From Mytilus trossulus (lineage: Eukaryota; Mollusca; Bivalvia; Mytilida; Mytilidae), in contig NC_086375.1 in assembly GCF_036588685.1 (NCBI RefSeq), positions 45,291,270 through 45,355,269 of the forward strand: 64,000 nt of DNA, in the 5' to 3' direction. Both the position numbers and the translations under genes were made by a program. Shown piece by piece: positions 23,171 to 34,512 of the stretch. Position 1 is the first letter of the stretch. Each line of letters opens with the position of its first letter. The notes under the pieces were generated by a model, which saw nothing but the letters and a program-made list of their open reading frames with translations, did not search any database and was not told the DNA's origin.

Positions 23171-23500
23171 CAACTTGTAGCCTGTCATGTTATTCATTTT
23201 AGTAAAAGCCTGGTAATAAATCTAATTCGGTTGGTGACATTCGGGATAAATGGGGCGGTAACGACATAAAAATATATATTCACTATCATCTATGAAGGGA
23301 TGTTCCATAACGATCAACCAAATGGTTATTGCGGTCGTAAAATTTATCGATTAGGCTCTTATATTTCTCATGTATGCCGACTGTACGGTATACGTGTATG
23401 TACTTATCAAAAGTCGTATGGTTGACTATTATTGCTTACATCTACCTCATTTCAATTTTGGTGCTAAGTTACATAATAGGAGATCATACCTCATCTCATT

Positions 23501-23672
23501 ATAGCTGGAGTGATGGGAGAGATTCACCAACCTTCCGGTCGGTAGAAAAATTGACAATACTATTCAAATAAGATTTTGAGTTGAACCTACTTGCCACGTT
23601 CAGGATTCGAACTAACAACCTCGCTGTTGACAGGCTAGTGATACAGCAGTTCGGTAATTTCGACCACTCGAT
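23501..23672 (-). mobile_element. tRNA-derived SINE
   Basis: On the minus strand it has a tRNA-like head: CGAGTGGTCGAAATTACC (A-box region, about 23652-23670), the segment GCTGTATCACTAGCCTGTC, and a perfect B box GTTCGAATCC (complement of 23603-23612). A non-tRNA body follows, ending at the CTCCAGCTAT complement near 23501. This is the layout of a SINE transcribed by RNA polymerase III. A degraded relative is at 425-660. It is not a functional tRNA: the acceptor stem is absent. Confidence 0.65.
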
Positions 23673-25160
23673 GAATGTTGATACAAAGAAATCGAAATTC
23701 ATGATTTTCATTAAGTAATAGATTGTCTATATTTGATTTATTATGGTGTTTACCCATTCGTGTGAACCGCAGTTTGGTGTCCGAATATGTTCGTTATTGT
23801 TATACAGTTTAAATGTTGTAATCTACAATCATATTTCTTATTTATCCATTTCTCTGTGCTGAGTGTTCTTGCGTTTCTTTGTATTGTATGCTTGTCACGT
23901 AGTATATTTCTTAAAATGTCCTGTACCAGGTCATGCATATGGCATTTGTTATCCGTTTATTAATAGTCCGTGGGTATGTGAGTTGTCGTATGTTTTTGTT
24001 GCAATACAGTGTTCCTGTTGTTCCATAGTTAATATGTTCCCTTAGTTTTCATGTGTAATCCGAATTTGCTTTCTCTTAATCATTTTTTTTAATTTTTACC
24101 CGTAGTATACCTTTGTTGGCTTTACTCGATACTATTTGATATTTATGTTATAAGCTAAATTATGTCCAGTGAAGACCATAAGACTTGTGTATCAGGACAC
24201 AAACATTATTGCGTTAGGACACAACAGTTGGATTATAGAGTGTTATAGATTTATAAACAAAATAATACAGTTGTTACCTTAGAACGCAGACGAATAAGGA
24301 CTGTGTTAATCTAAGTATCAGTTGGTTTCCATCTAATTCTAGAAGATTTTCTTTCATATATGTTCATCAAGACTTTCAGAATCAAGAAGGAAAACGTGTT
24401 CAAAGAAAGAACTAAAATCACACAACAAAAGTATTGCAAGCGCACCAATGCATCAATCGAGGTTGTCACTACTTACAACTGAAAGGCTAATATACACTTA
24501 GTTTCTTCTAAGATTTCGAACACTTACAAGACATTCACTAATGATATATAGTGGTTAGTCCTTAACTGGTCAACTAAAAAATTAACATCACTATGAACCA
24601 TAATTGGAACCATACGCCAAGTTCATACATACAACTTCTCAGAAACTCGTACTTATCATGATTTTGACAAATAGTTGGGTTTTTTCCGTCACAATCTGGA
24701 TCATTAAGAATGCGTATTCTGAATAGACAGCATTTCTTATTTTGAATGATTCGTACATGTACTAGTCTCTAATTCAGAATAGCATTCACTGTTGGATACA
24801 GATTAACCTATATAGAATCCTAGAAAAAAAATCAAACAGAAAATTTATTTGACATAAACACTGTCAAAAATACTAAACCGATCAATACTATCCACACTGA
24901 TCATTGTCTACTCTTGATAGACAAACATTCTATATTTGACATCCTTTATAAATCAAAATATTCATGCATAACTGGGCTAAATTTTCATTTATCTTTATGA
25001 TTAGTGTACAAAAGTAGTATTGTAAACTCTTCGTTTCTGATGAGAAATACTATATACTCACTCAGGGATGCACCCGAAAGCAATTCATTTTTTTTTATGG
25101 TTTTCTGTACATAAAAGAAGAGAACAAAAGGAAGATATTTTGCCTTGAACCCTCTGTTAT
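23673..25160. other. Gene-free stretch with a decayed repeat
   Basis: 23740-24120 keeps scattered blocks (AATGTCCTGTACCAGGTCA, GTGTTCCTGTTGTTCC) of the repeat better preserved at 50760-51085. The rest shows no gene or RNA that I can support. Confidence 0.4.
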
Positions 25161-25161
25161 G

Positions 25162-25451
25162 GTTCATTGACTTTGAAAGTTTGCATATTTAATTATGTTA
25201 ACTTGGTGTTAACTCCTTGCAAAGTTAGTTTAAATTTTTGCTATCAAATGATATACAGACAGAAAATTATCTGTCAAAAGTTGATAATTTTAAACAAATT
25301 AAAAACAAATTAATTTCCACTTTGTGATGATTATGTAGAAACAGGAAGTTCGACCAGATTGACATAATTCTATAATTTTGGTTTCGACAACACCCTTCAA
25401 TCAATAAGTGGATCGCCACTTGTTTATGTTACAGCCGGCAGTACATGACAA
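25162..25451 (+). promoter_or_regulatory. Putative promoter and 5' UTR exon of TLR copy 2
   Basis: Contains TTCATTGACTTTGAAAG near 25166, ACAGGAAGTTCGACCAG at 25341 and a donor (GTAAGTG) whose intron begins at 25452. The acceptor TTTTACAG lies just before GTCATTTATCAAC, 20-odd bases upstream of the start codon at 26218. The same blocks and spacing occur before copy 3 and in the orphan module at 15866. Confidence 0.5.
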
Positions 25452-26217
25452 GTAAGTGTTTCTTTTTTGTAATTCAACTTTTTCTAAAATGAATATTGAA
25501 ACTATAGATGCTTATCAAATTGAGATTGTAATGGCTATTTATAATTTGTTACTGAAAGGTTTAAATTGCTTTATTCGTCCATAAAGAAACCTTACAAGTT
25601 AAAAGTTTCGATATGCCGTTTTGATACCATAAACAATTACAAAAACGATAAGTACCGGTCGTGGTTTTATGCATTAACGTAAATGTGGGTGTTTTTTTCG
25701 AGTGGTAAAAAAATCAATCCTGTTCTATTAAAATATACATGTTGTATGAAATAAACAATTTTACTCTGTCTCCGTGACATGCAGGTTTTCTATATTTTCG
25801 ATATCTATCTTGACCAAATATCATTTGTTTCCTTTGAAGAAAAGATGTTGAAACAATTTTTGATATCAGACAACATTTATTATTTACTCTATTCCGAAAC
25901 GACCCTCAGTTGGGAATTAAAGAGACACTGTGTATATTTAATAAAATGTTTCAGAAAAAAGCAATCGCAAAAGTAGGATTATAGGATGATTTAACATATT
26001 GGTTTAATCAAAAGTGGGACAAACTAGAACTGCGAAAGTCGGATTTCGTGAAAGTTCACTTAAGTGGGAGTTTCGACCATATTTCTTTTTTGCATTTTTC
26101 AATTCAACTATTGGAAACAAATGTCTCAAACATACATGCTTTTGTGGTATCACGTTTACAAATTCATATATAGGATATGTGTTATATATTTTACAGGTCA
26201 TTTATCAACAAAGGACA

Positions 26218-27875
26218 ATGCTAATAATTGTACTGGTTAATTTTTTATTTGTGTCTACTTTCCTAAGTGAGAGGATGAATGCTGATTCAAAATTCTCCTC
26301 AGTGTGTATTTTCAATACAAGGTGCCGGTGTTTTAATGAGACAGGAACATCAAAATTACATGTGAATTGCGCACACAGTATGGTTAAGAAAATTCCAGAA
26401 GTTCCACGAAATGTTTTTAATTTTAATCTCCAACATAACATTATCAGGAAAATAGAGGACAACGTATTTCAAAATTTAACGACACTATATCCTTATTGGA
26501 TTTATCACATAATGAAATTATCAGTTTGAAATCAAACTCTTTTGAGGGATTGGGAGAACTAGAAGAGTTAAACTTAAATGACAACCCAATACAATATACA
26601 GATTTTCCAAATGGAACGTTTATCCCGTTAGTATCTCTCAAACGTCTTTACATTAAACGTACATTTCAAGCTATGAATAGACATAGAAACATGTTTTCAG
26701 ATAAAACAATGTCAGATTTGAAAACATTGGAGAAATTGGAAATAGACATTCGTGCAAAATCAAAAAAAGACATTATGTTTGGAGAAGGATATAAATATTT
26801 AATTAATCTTAGTTCTCTCAATATTGGCTTATGTTATATTCAAGTTTTTGTTGATAGAAAAATCTTCCAGTTTATGCCTCTTTTGACAAATATTTCTTTT
26901 GACATGCATTGTCGAATGTCTATTTTCCCCGGAGGGCATCAAAGTCTACAAAGCGTAAGACAACTTTACGTTCACCATTTAATTTCCGTACAAAATTTAT
27001 CATATTTTAATAGTTTTACAAACGAATTAAAACGGACACCCATTGAAACATTGACCTTTCAAAAGACTTTTCCAAATAGTTTGGATTACTTCCCTTGGAA
27101 CCCAATTAGTGAAAGTTTCTACAACTCGTCTCTAAAAAAATTACGAATGACCGGTAATAAACTTTATGAAAGCTTTTCATCGTCTAAACTTAATGCTCCT
27201 CCTTCTAGCTTACAAGAACTGAATCTTTCCAGTAATAGACTTTACATGTTTGTGTTAGATTTAGGGAATATTCGAAAGCTAAATCTACAAAAGAACCTTC
27301 TTGGAGCATTTTTAAGTTCTCATAGATATAAAAGGTCAAGGACAATTAACAGCAAACTTGAATATATAGATTTGTCGATGAATCATATTGAAAAACTTAC
27401 ATTTCGAATATTTCAGGGACAACCAAATTTAAAATATATCAACCTTAGTCGTAACAAGTTGCAAAAGATGACATTTCGAGTTTCTCGATTGCATTATCTT
27501 CGTTATTTAAATTTATCAACAAACAATTTTACGACATTAGACAAAAATGCTATGGAAAATTTCGATGTTCTATCTAAAAAAACGTCCTTCATAGTAAATT
27601 TACGAAACAATGCATTGCACTGTACATGTAAAACATTGCCATTCCTAAAGTGGACCACCAAAACAAAAGTTGATGTACTGATTAACGATAATTGTACTTT
27701 AGGAGATGGGACGATCGTGAGTTTCAGCTCAATAGACTCAATAATACAGCAACTACAGAAAGGATGTACGACATATACATCCTTAATTATTGGTTTGACT
27801 ACGGTCTTGGCAGTCATTTTGGCCGTTGTAGTGTTTGCTTTAGTATATAAATACAGATGGATAGAAATGTTGTGA
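26218..27875 (+). pseudogene. Toll-like receptor copy 2, frameshifted and lacking the TIR domain
   Basis: The start (MLIIVLVNFLFV) and N-terminal cysteine cap match the intact copy. Near 26486-26497 a net two-base insertion relative to the paralogues shifts the frame, and the rest of the ectodomain reads from about 26496 in another frame to 27875. That part contains the leucine-rich repeats, the cap CTCKTLPFLKW, a membrane helix and YKYRW. Only five residues follow before a stop. From 27878 the DNA is a dispersed repeat, so the TIR domain has been cut off at a repeat junction. If the frameshift were corrected the product would be a membrane-anchored TLR ectodomain without signalling domain. 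With it, the main frame has no signal peptide, so I call it a pseudogene. Bases 26014-26217 are open in the starting frame but lie mostly in the 5' intron. Confidence 0.8.
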
Positions 27876-27877
27876 AT

Positions 27878-27970
27878 AGTTCGTTTGATGTGTTTGAGCT
27901 TTTATTTTGTCAATTGTTAAGGGACTTTCCGTTTTGAATTTTCCTCGGAGTTTGGTATTTTTTCGATTGG
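27878..27970 (+). repeat. Dispersed repeat abutting the truncated TLR
   Basis: GTTCGTTTGATGTGTTTGAG, GGGACTTTCCGTTTTGAATT and CCTCGGAGTTTGGTATTT form the same terminal segment as at 4540-4645. It begins within a few bases of the truncated end of the TLR coding region. Confidence 0.6.
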
Positions 27971-28094
27971 AGACTGTTAAACGCATTGCTTTCAGTAATA
28001 TTCTATATAAAAACTAGCAGTATACCAAAACCACTCTAAATACTACTCAGGCATGCATCGGGAAGATATACATAATATTTTATGCACCCTTTGT

Positions 28095-28360
28095 TATGAT
28101 TTATTGACTTTGAAGGTCTGAATATTTATATGTTAAATAGTTGCCAATTTAATTTGAAAATTTGAAAAAAAAACTATCAAATGATATACAGACAGGATAT
28201 TCAGGTTTTTAAACATTTTAAGCAAAATAATTTCCTCTTTGTGATGAATGAATATGACGTAAAAACAGGAAGTATCACGAGACTGACTTGATTACTAGTA
28301 TATAATTTTCAGTTTCAGAAAACATCCTTCAACCAATCTAAATCATTCAGTACAAGGAAA
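28095..28360 (+). promoter_or_regulatory. Putative promoter and 5' UTR exon of TLR copy 3
   Basis: TTTATTGACTTTGAAGG near 28099, ACAGGAAGT at 28265 and a donor (GTAAGTT, intron from 28361) repeat the arrangement of copy 2. The intron ends at ATTTTACAG, about 22 bases before the start codon. ACAGGAAGT is an ETS-like motif; any role is inferred. Confidence 0.5.
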
Positions 28361-28698
28361 GTAAGTTAAATATTTTTTTAATACAATCATAATAAACAAA
28401 TAAAATACAAAATGCCTTGTAAAATTGAGATTGAAACGGCTATCTGGAATAGATTACTGCTTTCTACGTCTATTTTTTTTTGTTTGTTTTTTGGGGTTTT
28501 TTTTTTAGTAGTGAAAACGAAAAATTAACATGTTTCGATATTGATTTTTGATTTCATAATACAATACAAAAAACAAGTCTCTTTTTGATTACTTTGTGAA
28601 TATGGAAATATTAGTAGTTTTCTATTATTGTTGCATTTAAATAAACATTTATATGAAAAAGGTTTATATTTTACAGGTCCCTTAACCAACAAAGGACA

Positions 28699-30849
28699 AT
28701 GCTGATAAATGCAATTGTTAATTTTCTATTTGTGTCAACTTGCCTTAGTGTTAAAATGGATGCCGATTTAAAATTATCCTCCGTGTGTATTTTTAATACT
28801 CAGTGCCGGTGCTCAAATGCGACAGGAACATCGCAATTACATGTTGATTGTGCGAACGGTAAACTAACAGAAATTCCCAAAGTTCCACGAAATGTTTACA
28901 TTTTAAACCTGCAACATAACTGTATATTGGAAATAGAGGACAACGTATTTCAAAGTTTAACGAATCTATACATGTTGGATTTATCAGATAATAAGATTAA
29001 TCTTTTGAAATTACACTCTTTTAAGGGATTGAGAGAACTCAAAGTATTAAACTTAAATGACAATCCAATAGCGTATGAAATGTTTCCAAACGGTGTTTTT
29101 ATCCCGTTAGTCTCTCTTAAACATCTGTGCATTAAAAGTACAACTAAAAAGGTTAGTAAAAGTACAAAAGTGATCTCGGATCAAGCAATATCAGACTTGA
29201 AGACATTGGAGAAATTGGAATTAGACGTTCCTATACAATCCGCCACACATATTATATTTGGAGACGGATATAAATATTTAAAGCATCTTATTTCTCTCAA
29301 TATCGGAAGATGTTATTATCCAGTATACATTGATGAAAAAACTTTCCAGTTTCTTCCACATTTGACAAACATTTCTTTTGACAATCAGTGTGATATGTTT
29401 ATCATCTCGGGTGGACACCAAAGTCTACAAAGCACAAGACAACTTTACGTGCACCGTTTAGTAAACAATTTGGTACAAGATTTACTACAGTTTGATAGTC
29501 TGACAAAGGAGCTGAAACTGACACCAATAGAAACTTTGTCATTTGAAAACACCTTTTCGTGTAGTTTTGAATATTATCCATGGAATCCAATAAGTTTAAA
29601 TTTAAACATCTCGTCTCTAAAGAATCTGAGAATGACCGACAATAGACTTGGTGAAAGCTTTCCACCGTCTAAACTTTATCCACCTCCTCCAAGTTTACAA
29701 GAACTGAATCTTTCCAGTAATAAACTCGAGAAGTTTGCGTTAGATTTAGAGAATATTCGAAATCTAAGTCTACAAAATAATTATCTAGGAAGATTTCTAA
29801 GTACTCGCAGTTATAAAATGTCAAAACAATCTAGCAGGCTAGAGTTCATAGATTTGTCGATGAATGGTATTGAAAATCTAACATTTGTATTATTCAAGGG
29901 ACAGCCAAATTTAAAATATATCAATCTGAATGATAACAAGCTGCAAAAGGTTACTTTTGATGTTTCTCAATTGAAAAGTCTTCGGTATTTGGATTTATCA
30001 AGCAATAATTTTACGACATTAGACGAGAAAGCTATGGCAATGTTCGATGGCCTGTCTAAAATTACCCATTTCACAGTTAATTTACAAAAAAATGCATTGC
30101 GATGTACCTGCAACACACTGCCGTTTTTAAAGTGGATTTTCAAAACGAAAGTTGATTTGCTGCTTAACGAAAAGTGTAATTTAGAAGATGGGACTGGTTT
30201 TAGTTTCTACCCAATAAACTCATTAATACAGCAAGTACAGAATGGATGTACGTCATATACAACCTTAGTCATAGCGTTGTCTGTAGGCTTGGCAGTCATG
30301 TTGACCGTTATTGTTTTGGCTTTAGTGTATAAATACAGATGGAAACTTCGATACATGTTTTACCTTGCCAAAAGGAAACACTACAATTACAAGGCTTCCA
30401 TAGACAACGGGGAATACACGTACGATGCTTTTATCTCGTATTGTGATGATGATAGAGCATTTGTATTACAAGATTGCATTGCAAACTTAGAAACTGAAGG
30501 GAATGCTAAATTATGCGTGCACCAACGAGACTTCCTACCAGGCCAAGAGATAACAGTCAATATTACAAACGCTATACATGACAGCAGAAAGACGGTTTGC
30601 ATAATAACAAGAAAGTTTTTTGAGTCTTACTATTGTATGTTTGAATTCAACATGGCCCGAATGGAAAACATTTATTCTCGGGATGGACGAAATATTATTT
30701 TTCTAGTATTTCTAGAGCAAATTCAACCAAAAGAAATGCCACTTATGATGCTTGAACTTATAGAGAAACAGTCTTACATCGAATATCCCAATGACGAAGA
30801 AGGAAATATTGTGTTCTGGGATAAAATTCAAGAAGCTATTCATTCATGA
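28699..30849 (+). CDS. Toll-like receptor copy 3, intact, single coding exon
   Basis: 716 residues. A signal peptide (1 to about 21) is followed by an N-terminal cysteine cap (CRCSNATG...HVDC, about 30-55), a leucine-rich-repeat ectodomain (about 60-455, with LxxLxLxxN units such as YLDLSSNNFTTLD) and a C-terminal cap (CTCNTLPFLKW, about 468-515). A membrane helix (about 520-545) ends in YKYRWK, and a cytoplasmic TIR domain spans about 572-712. The TIR domain has box 1 YDAFISY, the BB loop RDFLPGQEI with the signalling proline, and a C-terminal FW. It is a single-cysteine-cluster receptor, at the shorter end for the family. The expected role is recognition of a microbial ligand and MyD88-type signalling; the ligand cannot be inferred. 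It is the only copy of the local cluster with an unbroken frame. Its TIR region is almost identical to copy 1, pointing to recent duplication or gene conversion. Confidence 0.93.
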   Translation: MLINAIVNFLFVSTCLSVKMDADLKLSSVCIFNTQCRCSNATGTSQLHVDCANGKLTEIPKVPRNVYILNLQHNCILEIEDNVFQSLTNLYMLDLSDNKINLLKLHSFKGLRELKVLNLNDNPIAYEMFPNGVFIPLVSLKHLCIKSTTKKVSKSTKVISDQAISDLKTLEKLELDVPIQSATHIIFGDGYKYLKHLISLNIGRCYYPVYIDEKTFQFLPHLTNISFDNQCDMFIISGGHQSLQSTRQLYVHRLVNNLVQDLLQFDSLTKELKLTPIETLSFENTFSCSFEYYPWNPISLNLNISSLKNLRMTDNRLGESFPPSKLYPPPPSLQELNLSSNKLEKFALDLENIRNLSLQNNYLGRFLSTRSYKMSKQSSRLEFIDLSMNGIENLTFVLFKGQPNLKYINLNDNKLQKVTFDVSQLKSLRYLDLSSNNFTTLDEKAMAMFDGLSKITHFTVNLQKNALRCTCNTLPFLKWIFKTKVDLLLNEKCNLEDGTGFSFYPINSLIQQVQNGCTSYTTLVIALSVGLAVMLTVIVLALVYKYRWKLRYMFYLAKRKHYNYKASIDNGEYTYDAFISYCDDDRAFVLQDCIANLETEGNAKLCVHQRDFLPGQEITVNITNAIHDSRKTVCIITRKFFESYYCMFEFNMARMENIYSRDGRNIIFLVFLEQIQPKEMPLMMLELIEKQSYIEYPNDEEGNIVFWDKIQEAIHS

Positions 30850-31325
30850 CATAACTATTAAAGTTTTTTTCTAGTCTCTACTTTACCTGAAGGACCCGAG
30901 TAAAAAGTGTTGTGTAAGTTGAATTAGTGATGAAATTTATTTAGGTATTCCATACATATCTCGACAAAGAGATTTCCTCGCCTATAACATATTATAAGTC
31001 TCAAATTAAGGATCCTTATGATTTTCGAGAAGAAAAAAACTGGAAGCATAATCCTTATATAGCACTGGCTGGTTAGCTTTATTTAAGTGTGTGGTGTTTT
31101 TTTTATACCTTTTGATAGTTTATACGGCACAGTGTATTGAGGAGAACTTTCTTTGAATCATATGATCCCTTCTTAAGCTTTTCATTTTTTAAGTTGAACA
31201 GCAGCATAGCTCTAGAACGGTAAGTGACTCACTGACAAAATTCAAACTCTGTCTGCCAGTAATGGTTCTTAGCGTTGCATATGCGATGATTTTAATTGTC
31301 CTATAGTCAACTTTCCATTTCTGTG
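30850..31325. other. Spacer after the TLR cluster
   Basis: ATTAAA at 30857-30862 may serve as the polyA signal of TLR copy 3, although it lies unusually close to the stop. Nothing else recognised. Confidence 0.35.
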
Positions 31326-31580
31326 TAGCAACATCCCAGCTTCATATGGAGTAATATATATGTGTCTCAATTGATACGTTACTCTAGTAGAGCTAGCTCA
31401 AAGTACGTTGATTTTGTTGAACGAGGAATACTGCTTTCTCAAAAGTTGCTAAGACAGGGCTATGAATCAATCAAATTAAGGTCATCACTCAAGAAATTTT
31501 ACGGTCGCCATCATGAGCTGATTGACCATTATGACAAAAGTGTATCAGAAATCATATCTGATATTCTTCCTCAGCCTTAA
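31326..31580 (+). pseudogene. Reverse-transcriptase C-terminal fragment
   Basis: An AACATCCCAGC...GGAGTA piece (NIP then YGV) continues, after a small frameshift, into SQLIRYSSRASSKYVDFVER and LRSSLKKFYGRHHELIDHY, ending at TAA 31578-31580. This matches from memory the C-terminus of a reverse transcriptase common in invertebrate retroelements (QLIRYxRA, then KFYGRHxxL). The catalytic part is missing, so it is a dead 3' remnant. The element class is uncertain. Confidence 0.6.
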
Positions 31581-31629
31581 TAACCTTCCATCATTACCGA
31601 ACTGTACAAAGAAATAACATGACGGGTGC

Positions 31630-31780
31630 CGTATACGGTGCAGAAATGCTTACCCTTCCAGAGAACCTGATTTCACTCCCGGTCTTTCGTGGAGTTCGGG
31701 TTGTTTCTTATTTATAACTCGGTTTTGTGAGTCTTGGTTTTCTCCTTGGTTTTGATTGTTATTGTCTTTCATCAAATGTG
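31630..31780 (+). repeat. Dispersed repeat, partial forward copy
   Basis: Carries TGCTTACCCTTCCAGAG, CCGGTCTTTCGTGGAGTTCG and GTGAGTCTTGGTTTTC, a diverged version of the copy at 32715-32925. Confidence 0.5.
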
Positions 31781-31839
31781 GGACAGGGATCTAAAAAGTT
31801 CGAAAACGAAATAGGTACAGACGGATGTTAGGTTAAGAG

Positions 31840-32195
31840 TATCACTTTATGTCCAAATTGACATGAATTGTCATTGATATAGAAATATTTATAAATTAAC
31901 TGTTCACAAAACTTTTGAATTTTTGAAATACTAATGTTTTTCAACCTCAGGAATATATTACCTTAGTTGTATTTGGCAAAACTTTTATGAATATTGGTCC
32001 TGAATGCTCTTCGACTTCGTACTTTATTTGACCTTTTTATTTATTTCACTCTTATGTAGACGAAACGGGCGTCTGGTGTAAATGCAAAACTTTATCCTGG
32101 TATCTATGATGAGTTTATTTCAACAACTGGGTCGATGCCACTGCTGGTGGAGTTTTAAATCCCAGAGGGTATCACCAGCCCAGTAGTCAGTAATC
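31840..32195 (+). mobile_element. Degenerate retrozyme-like repeat spanning a monomer junction, copy E
   Basis: It has the body of the family up to the ribozyme (32047-32078). There the core segment GATGAGT is deleted, leaving CACTCTTATGTAGACGAAAC, so it is predicted inactive. It then runs on through CTGGGTCGATGCCACTGCTG and GAGGGTATCACCAGCCCAGT, the start of a second monomer. This is direct evidence for head-to-tail monomers. Confidence 0.65.
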
Positions 32196-32714
32196 TAATT
32201 GTGCTGATCATTTTTGCAATTTACTCTTTCAACCTTGCTCATTTGTTTTTCGTGATAACAGCCACTTATTGCTCCCCCAAAAATCACCAATATTTCTGGA
32301 GCAATAACTTCAAATAAGTTAATAGATTTTCTCCTATTTTCAGGGTGGAATCATCTTGTCACGCATATAATTTTTTCAATTAACACTTTAAAACTAGCTT
32401 CTATATTTATTCAAATAATACCAAGGAAATGCCTCAATTTTTTGTTTTAAATGAATCAACATTTCAGGGGCAATAACTTCGAAAAAGGTAAACAGTTATC
32501 TATTTCCAAAATTTTCAAGGTAGATAGAGCTTTCTGTAATGACCCTTTTTAACAGGACTTTTTTCCTAAATTAACTATAGATTTACAATATGAGCCTAAT
32601 TGCACTACAGAAGCTGTTATAAGGACTCAATTATTGTGGACATTTTATTGATGAAGCAGACAAACTTTAATCCATTATGCAGTTTCAAAGGAGAAGATTT
32701 CTGAAGAAAAGTTT

Positions 32715-32925
32715 ACAGGATCTGCTTACCCTTCCGGAGCACCTGAGATCACCCCTAGTTTTTGGTGGGGTTCGTGTTTTTTATTCTTTAGTTGTCTATG
32801 TTGTGTCATGTGTACTATTGTTTTTCTGTTTGTCTTTTTCATTTTTAGCCATGGCGTTGTCAGTTTGTTTTAGATTTACGAGTTTGACTGTCCCTTTGAT
32901 GTCTTTCGTCCCTCTTTTACAGACA
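32715..32925 (+). repeat. Dispersed repeat, best forward copy
   Basis: Runs from CTTACCCTTCCGGAGCACC and GTTTTTGGTGGGGTTCGTG to GTCTTTCGTCCCTCTTTT. A 92-codon open frame across it is fortuitous: the same repeat elsewhere is closed. Confidence 0.6.
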
Positions 32926-33019
32926 ATAGACGGATGGCTGGCAGATGCCAAGTGATGGAAAAACTCACCTAGCCCATAGGAGATAAAGTATGATTACAAT
33001 CAAGACAAATTTCAACAAA

Positions 33020-33345
33020 GGCCAAAGGACAATGATGTGAACAATTACAGGTCCCCATACAGCCTTCAACTATAAACAAAACCAATCTATACATAATAAA
33101 TTGAGAATGGAAATGGGGAATGTGTCAAAGAGACAACAACCCGACCATAGAACAGACAACAGCAGAAGGTCACCATCAGGTCTCCAATGCAGAGAGAAAT
33201 TCCCTCACCCAGAGGCGTCCTTCATTTGGCCCCTAAATATATATTTACTAGGTCAGTGATAATGAACGCCATACTAAACTCTAAATTGTACACAAGAAAC
33301 TAAAATTAAAAATAATACAAGACTTACAAAGGCCAGAGGCTCCTG
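33020..33345. repeat. Two adjoining dispersed repeats
   Basis: 33020-33070 is a reverse fragment of the family at 20495-20690. 33100-33345 is a forward copy of the family containing GTGTCAAAGAGACAACAACC, with the body CAGTGATAATGAACGCCATA and the tail GTACACAAGAAACTAAAATT. Confidence 0.6.
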
Positions 33346-34402
33346 ACTTGGAACAGGCGCATAAATGCGGTGGGGTTAAACATGTTTATGAGATCTCAAC
33401 CCTTTTACTTTAAAGGCAATTTTTTTTTAATTTAAAACTGTTAAAGTAATAAGCATTTAAGGGGCTTATCAAGAACAACAAAATTGTCTTAGATTACTCT
33501 TATGAGAAGTAATATATGTCCAAAGGACAATATGCTCTGCCCACACTATCACATTTCAATGTCCAGCGAGCCCCGAGGGACAAACAGACACACAGAAAAC
33601 ATAAAAAAACTTCTTATACTATTGTATATTGGCCACATATATGCAGTAAAACTCTTCTCATAGTGAGGTGTCGTTTTGGCTGTGCCTAATGTATACATAT
33701 GCAGCCACTTTTAATCAAATTGAGATGTTAAATCTGATACCTTGTGAAAAGAGGATGGCAACATTCTCAACACATTAAGAACCCTTGCAACAACTCTTTT
33801 ATGGAGTCAGTAGGTAACCTGTTGCAAGGGGAAATTTCAGTCGCTATTCAATACACCCTGATTTTCCAGTGGCAGTCCTAATTTCTCCAACTTCTCCGTG
33901 GACGTTCGCTATCACAGGACCAACTGGTTGTATTTTTTGTTAATTTGCTTTCGTCCTGAATATGCTTGAAATATTTGCCACTAAATGTTATACAATCAAC
34001 AATCAATCAAATCCATAATGACATCTTTGCCTCACATACATCTTTACCATGTCCATTTTGTCAATGTAAGACCAAACACAGTATAGTAAAAAGTTATGGC
34101 TTGCAAAAACAGTAAGTAATGTTAAGCTTACATGGAAACATTTTAATAAACAAAACAATTGAAAATTATACAAATATAATAAATATAATGTAAAAATAAA
34201 CATTCAGGTAGAAATAAGAATTGGCAAGATTTATCAAAATGTATATAATGTATACTATTCAAAATCTTTTACATAATCACTGTTCTCTTTTAATTAATAT
34301 CATCTCTTGACTGTGATCCTAGCATTCATTTCTCAAATTCATCTCCTAAATATATGGTTATACCATGTGTATCAAATGTGATGCATTGTTCCCACTGAGT
34401 TG
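33346..34402. other. 3' flank of the S28 peptidase gene
   Basis: No gene seen. It should include the 3' UTR of the minus-strand peptidase gene just below 34403, but I do not see an unambiguous polyA signal. Confidence 0.4.
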
Positions 34403-34512
34403 TCATGTGGTAAGCCATTGACCAATCAGACTACTTATTACTTTTCTTGACTCAGTTAGTTGTGGTGGATCTGCTGGGGTAGACGGATACATGTTTGCAC
34501 AGTGGGCTGTAC
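34403..34512 (-). CDS. S28 peptidase exon 10
   Basis: Using the acceptor ending at 34513 gives [10 protein letters not shown] with the catalytic His468; the next AG, six bases further in, would delete the conserved GT. It ends at a TGA (34405-34403). Confidence 0.88.

Noticed and set aside
23590-23672. Functional tRNA gene on the minus strand
   Set aside because: A and B boxes are present but no acceptor stem forms and the sequence continues into a SINE body.
26014-26217. N-terminal extension of the frame before TLR copy 2
   Set aside because: It runs across a splice acceptor (TTTTACAG) and is absent from the paralogues; the methionine at 26218 aligns with the signal peptide start of copy 3.
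32677-32955. 92-codon hydrophobic frame
   Set aside because: It lies in a dispersed repeat whose other copies in the window are closed in this frame.
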